Positions 12,625-15,484 of a stretch of DNA of 15,484 nucleotides are shown here, one piece after another; the stretch's first letter is position 1, and each line of letters opens with the position of its first letter. The notes beneath the pieces are model-generated. The model saw nothing but the letters and a program-made list of their open reading frames with translations, was not told the DNA's origin and made no database searches. The position numbers and the translations under genes are program-made. Origin of the DNA: Ruminococcaceae bacterium UBA4306 (GTDB lineage: Bacteria > Bacillota > Clostridia > Oscillospirales > Acutalibacteraceae); assembly GCA_002394725.1 (NCBI GenBank), contig DGUQ01000102.1, positions 10,216 through 25,699 on the forward strand. Reading direction: 5' to 3'.

Positions 12625-12639
12625 GGATTAAGGTTCATT

Positions 12640-14271
12640 ATGACTTATACATCAATCAATTTCATTTTCTTTGTGCTGGCGACCGCGCTGATCTACTTCA
12701 TCCTTCCGTGGAAGAAGTATCGCTGGACGGTTCTGCTCGCCGCGAGTGCGATCTTCTATTGTCTCGCAAGCTACAAGTACGCTGTATTCATCCTGTTTAC
12801 GGCGCTGAGCACCATGCTCATAGCCTTGTGGCTGGATAAGGTGAACACAAACGCCAAGGCGCTCTTAAAATCGAAGAAGGGCGAATGGGATCGCGAGCAA
12901 AAGAAAGCGTTCAAAAACAAGCTGAAGGTCAAGAAACGCTGGATCATGGCGCTGTGCCTGATCCTCAACTTCGGTATTCTGGCTTTCTTAAAGTATTATA
13001 ACTTCTTTGCCGGTTCCCTGAACGACATCCTCGGCTCGCTGCGTGTTGACTTTTCGGCTCCGACCTTAAAGCTCTTCCTGCCGCTGGGTATCTCGTTCTA
13101 CACCTTCCAGAGCATGGGCTATATCGTGGACGTCTACCGTGAGAAGGTCAAGCCGCAGACCAACCCCTTCAAGTTCCTGCTGTTTGTCTCCTTCTTTCCG
13201 CAGATCATCCAGGGTCCGATCAGCAACTATTCACAGCTCGGTCATCAGCTCTTTGAGGGTCACGATTTTGACTTCACCCGTTTCAAATACGGTTCTCAGC
13301 TGATTTTGTGGGGCTTCTTCAAGAAGCTGGTCATCGCTGACAGAGCGGTCGTGGCGATCAATACCGTCACTGCTACCGCGCAGGGCTACAATAAGTATTC
13401 CGGCACGACGCTGACCTTCACCATCCTGCTCTATGCGTTCCAGCTGTACGCCGACTTCTCGGGCGGTATCGATATCTCCCGCGGCGTGGCACAGCTCTTC
13501 GGCATCGATCTGATCGACAACTTCAAGCGTCCGTACTTCTCCAAGAGCATCAACGAATACTGGCGCAGATGGCATATCTCGCTCGGCGCGTGGATGAAGG
13601 ATTACATCTTCAATCCGCTGGCGATCAGCTCGACGTTCCTCAACGCGAGCAAGAAGATGCGCGGCACCAAGTTCGGCAAGACCAAAGCCGGCGCGCATAT
13701 CGCCAAGGTACTGCCCACCGCCTTTGCTTCGCTGATCGTCTTTTTGGTTGTCGGTATCTGGCACGGCGCGAACTATAAATATGTCGCGTTCGGCGTCTGG
13801 AACGGCGGTATCATCATGCTGTCGATTTTGATGCAGCCGCTGTTTGACGCCGCGACCGACAAGATGCACATCAACCGTCAGAACTTCTTCTTCCGTCTGT
13901 TCCAGATGATCCGCACCTTTATCGTGGTACTTGTCGGTTATGTCTTTGACGTAGCGCCCTCGTTCAATCAGGGCATGATGACCATCGGCCGCTTCTTCAC
14001 CGATCAAAGTCTGGAGCGCGGCAGAACGGAGATCTTTAAGCTCGGTCTGGACTGGAAGGATTATGTGCTCCTGCTGGTATGCGTGGTTGTGATCTGGTCT
14101 GTCAGCATGATCCAGGAGAAGCATTCCGATACCACGATCCGCGAGATGCTGGACAAAAAGCCCTTCATCCTGCGCTGGCTGGTGTTCTTCTTCCTGATCA
14201 TGGCGGTCATCATCTTCGGTATCTACGGCTCCGGCTACGCTGCTTCCGACTTTGTCTATATGCAGTTCTGA
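12640..14271 (+). CDS. MBOAT-family O-acyltransferase, DltB/AlgI-like
   Basis: A polytopic membrane protein of 543 residues that would transfer the acyl group from the carrier across or at the membrane to an extracellular polymer. MBOAT hallmarks: a LPLGISFYTFQ stretch early in the MBOAT core; YADFSGGIDISRGVAQLFGI; the NEYWRRWHISLGAWMKDYIF block with His312; and GIWHGANYKYVAFG with the invariant His375 that lines the tunnel. It is longer than typical DltB (about 390-400 residues) and closer to AlgI-type length, with a Lys-rich cytoplasmic loop near residues 70-107. Start: ATG 12640 gives a normal N-terminus, with AAGG six bases upstream (weak); the open frame extends to 12568, but only through the repeat patch. 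In dlt operons dltB sits with dltA, dltC and dltD, and here all four types are present, plus a decarboxylase. Confidence 0.92.
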   Translation: MTYTSINFIFFVLATALIYFILPWKKYRWTVLLAASAIFYCLASYKYAVFILFTALSTMLIALWLDKVNTNAKALLKSKKGEWDREQKKAFKNKLKVKKRWIMALCLILNFGILAFLKYYNFFAGSLNDILGSLRVDFSAPTLKLFLPLGISFYTFQSMGYIVDVYREKVKPQTNPFKFLLFVSFFPQIIQGPISNYSQLGHQLFEGHDFDFTRFKYGSQLILWGFFKKLVIADRAVVAINTVTATAQGYNKYSGTTLTFTILLYAFQLYADFSGGIDISRGVAQLFGIDLIDNFKRPYFSKSINEYWRRWHISLGAWMKDYIFNPLAISSTFLNASKKMRGTKFGKTKAGAHIAKVLPTAFASLIVFLVVGIWHGANYKYVAFGVWNGGIIMLSILMQPLFDAATDKMHINRQNFFFRLFQMIRTFIVVLVGYVFDVAPSFNQGMMTIGRFFTDQSLERGRTEIFKLGLDWKDYVLLLVCVVVIWSVSMIQEKHSDTTIREMLDKKPFILRWLVFFFLIMAVIIFGIYGSGYAASDFVYMQF

Positions 14272-14329
14272 CGGACAACGCACTGCGATCATCCGCCAAA
14301 GTATGATGTATGGAATATGAGGCAAACCT

Positions 14330-15484
14330 ATGAAAAAGAAACTTTATATCACGCGCGGTTTGAAGCTGTTGTCCTTCGGACTCGCCGTGGTTTTAACGAC
14401 CTTACTGCTTCAAACCTTTTTGTTGAAGCGTATCGATAACAATACGATGCGTATGGAGGCGTTCTATCTTGAGGAGAAGAACACCATCGACGCGGTTCTG
14501 ATCGGCGCGAGCGACGTCTACGCCGGCTATTCCGCTCCCTACGCGTATGAAAAATACGGCTACACCAGCTATCCCTACGCGACCCAGAGCTCTCCGGCGA
14601 ACATCGTTCTGCCGCAGATCAAGGAGGTTCTCAAGTACCAGAACCCCAAGATGGTCATCGTAGAGATCAACGCGTTCCTGTACAGGGACAGCGAGCTGCC
14701 CAACGAGGCGAGCGCGCGTATGTTCGCGGATAACGTGCCCAAAGATAATATCTGGCGCGATTATCTCAAGGACGCGATCCCCGAGGATAAGCAGATCGAG
14801 TATTATCTGCCGATCATCAAGTATCACAGCTCGTGGAACGAGTATCCGTGGAAGATCAAGTTTTTGAACGCGGAGATCGGACTCAAGCAAAAGGGCTATT
14901 CGCTGTTCCGCGGCTACAAGACTGTCGCCAACGAGTTCCATTGTACGACTAAGGTTTATAATGATGAGATCAAGGATAACAACGAGACCCTGCCTCTTGC
15001 GGTCAACGGCGAGCGTTATCTGAGGCAAACGCTGGAGTACCTCAAGGACAATAACATCACCAACGTGATGTTCATGCGATTCCCCCATATCGTCACCGAT
15101 TCCGCGTACAACCGCTTCAAGCGCTGTAATGAGGCGGCGAGGATTATCGAGAGCTACGGCTACGACTTCGTCAACCTCGAGCGCCACGGCGACTGGGCAG
15201 GCATCGACGTCAACACGGATTACTACAACTGGGATCATCTGAATGTTTACGGCTCCGAGAAGGTCACCGACTACGTCGCCAATATGCTGCAAACCAAATA
15301 CGGCATCACCAAAACCGAGATGACGGATAAGCAGAAGGCGGAGTGGAATGATTCGGTCAACTACTATCATATGATCTACAATTACTGTCAGGAAATGATC
15401 AAACGCCGTCTCGAGCTGGGTCAGACCGGCAACGGCGGTACGACCGTATCAGAGGATGAAAAGAGTATCAACACCATCAAGCAG
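14330..15484 (+). CDS. DltD-like SGNH-fold membrane-anchored protein, partial at the window end
   Basis: An open frame of 385 codons with no stop before the window ends. An N-terminal membrane anchor (about 11-31) is followed by an extracellular domain with the pattern of SGNH hydrolase/acyltransferases: IGASDVYAGYS with candidate nucleophile Ser61, a strand MVIVEINAFLY (block for Asn/Glu contacts), and YYNWDHLNVYGSEKV with His303 as the expected catalytic base. In Dlt systems DltD is the outer-face partner of DltB that completes transfer to the polymer, and this gene follows the MBOAT gene by 58 bases, so the same role is likely. One oddity: the position three before His303, normally Asp in DxxH, is Asn300, with Asp302 adjacent to the His instead. 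TGAGG lies about eight bases before the ATG. DltD-like is inferred from fold motifs and context. Confidence 0.85.
   Translation, partial: MKKKLYITRGLKLLSFGLAVVLTTLLLQTFLLKRIDNNTMRMEAFYLEEKNTIDAVLIGASDVYAGYSAPYAYEKYGYTSYPYATQSSPANIVLPQIKEVLKYQNPKMVIVEINAFLYRDSELPNEASARMFADNVPKDNIWRDYLKDAIPEDKQIEYYLPIIKYHSSWNEYPWKIKFLNAEIGLKQKGYSLFRGYKTVANEFHCTTKVYNDEIKDNNETLPLAVNGERYLRQTLEYLKDNNITNVMFMRFPHIVTDSAYNRFKRCNEAARIIESYGYDFVNLERHGDWAGIDVNTDYYNWDHLNVYGSEKVTDYVANMLQTKYGITKTEMTDKQKAEWNDSVNYYHMIYNYCQEMIKRRLELGQTGNGGTTVSEDEKSINTIKQ

Noticed and set aside
12568..12639. Upstream extension of the MBOAT gene to 12568
   Set aside because: It only translates the GTTCACC repeat patch; ATG 12640 gives the expected hydrophobic N-terminus.

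Overview
The window looks like a piece of a Gram-positive gut-type clostridium of the Ruminococcaceae/Oscillospiraceae kind. The evidence is a sortase-anchored wall protein next to a class B sortase, a secreted protein with a type I dockerin, AGGAGG-type ribosome binding sites, near-consensus sigma-A promoters, moderate GC, and several families of small intergenic repeats. Genus cannot be fixed from the sequence alone.

Layout. 1-2292: end of a cell-wall-anchored surface protein (PKTG sorting signal), a terminator, a structured intergenic stretch, then a two-gene unit of a membrane-anchored lipocalin-like protein and a class B sortase that overlap by 4 bases. 2399-3637: a secreted protein with its own promoter and terminator, carrying a cohesin-like N-terminal region, a small beta-sandwich domain and a C-terminal dockerin. 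3642-5074: an orphan lipoprotein sugar-type solute-binding protein with strong promoter and terminator. 5160-5919 (minus): a single-pass membrane protein with a Ser/Thr-rich stalk and a chagasin-like or Ig-like outer domain. 6036-7516: a CobW/COG0523 metallochaperone GTPase with a 62-residue His-rich insert. 7738-8544 (minus): a Cof-type HAD phosphatase. 8545-9154: no gene, but a nested set of inverted and direct repeats. 9155-15484: a five-gene plus-strand cluster that runs off the window.

The last cluster is the most interesting part. It resembles a dlt operon (adenylation enzyme, carrier protein, MBOAT acyltransferase, DltD-like SGNH protein) but has an extra fold-type III PLP decarboxylase in the middle. 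The adenylation enzyme lacks the Asp that holds the substrate amino group in DltA and NRPS A-domains (Ile201 is there instead) and the DltA Cys (Ser273 instead). The decarboxylase has features I associate with enzymes acting on carrier-tethered amino acids (BtrK of butirosin biosynthesis; the exosortase-associated decarboxylase family). My working model, which is inference, is that an amino acid is activated, loaded on the 75-residue carrier, decarboxylated there, and the resulting amino-acyl group is passed through the MBOAT/SGNH pair onto an extracellular glycan or teichoic-type polymer. That would put an omega-amino acyl group where D-alanine sits in classical Dlt systems.

Intergenic DNA is unusually rich in small repeats: four patches of heptanucleotide tandem repeats, two copies of a palindromic element with shared flanks, a 157-bp MITE-like element lying between the adenylation and carrier genes, and a roughly 400-bp composite inverted repeat.
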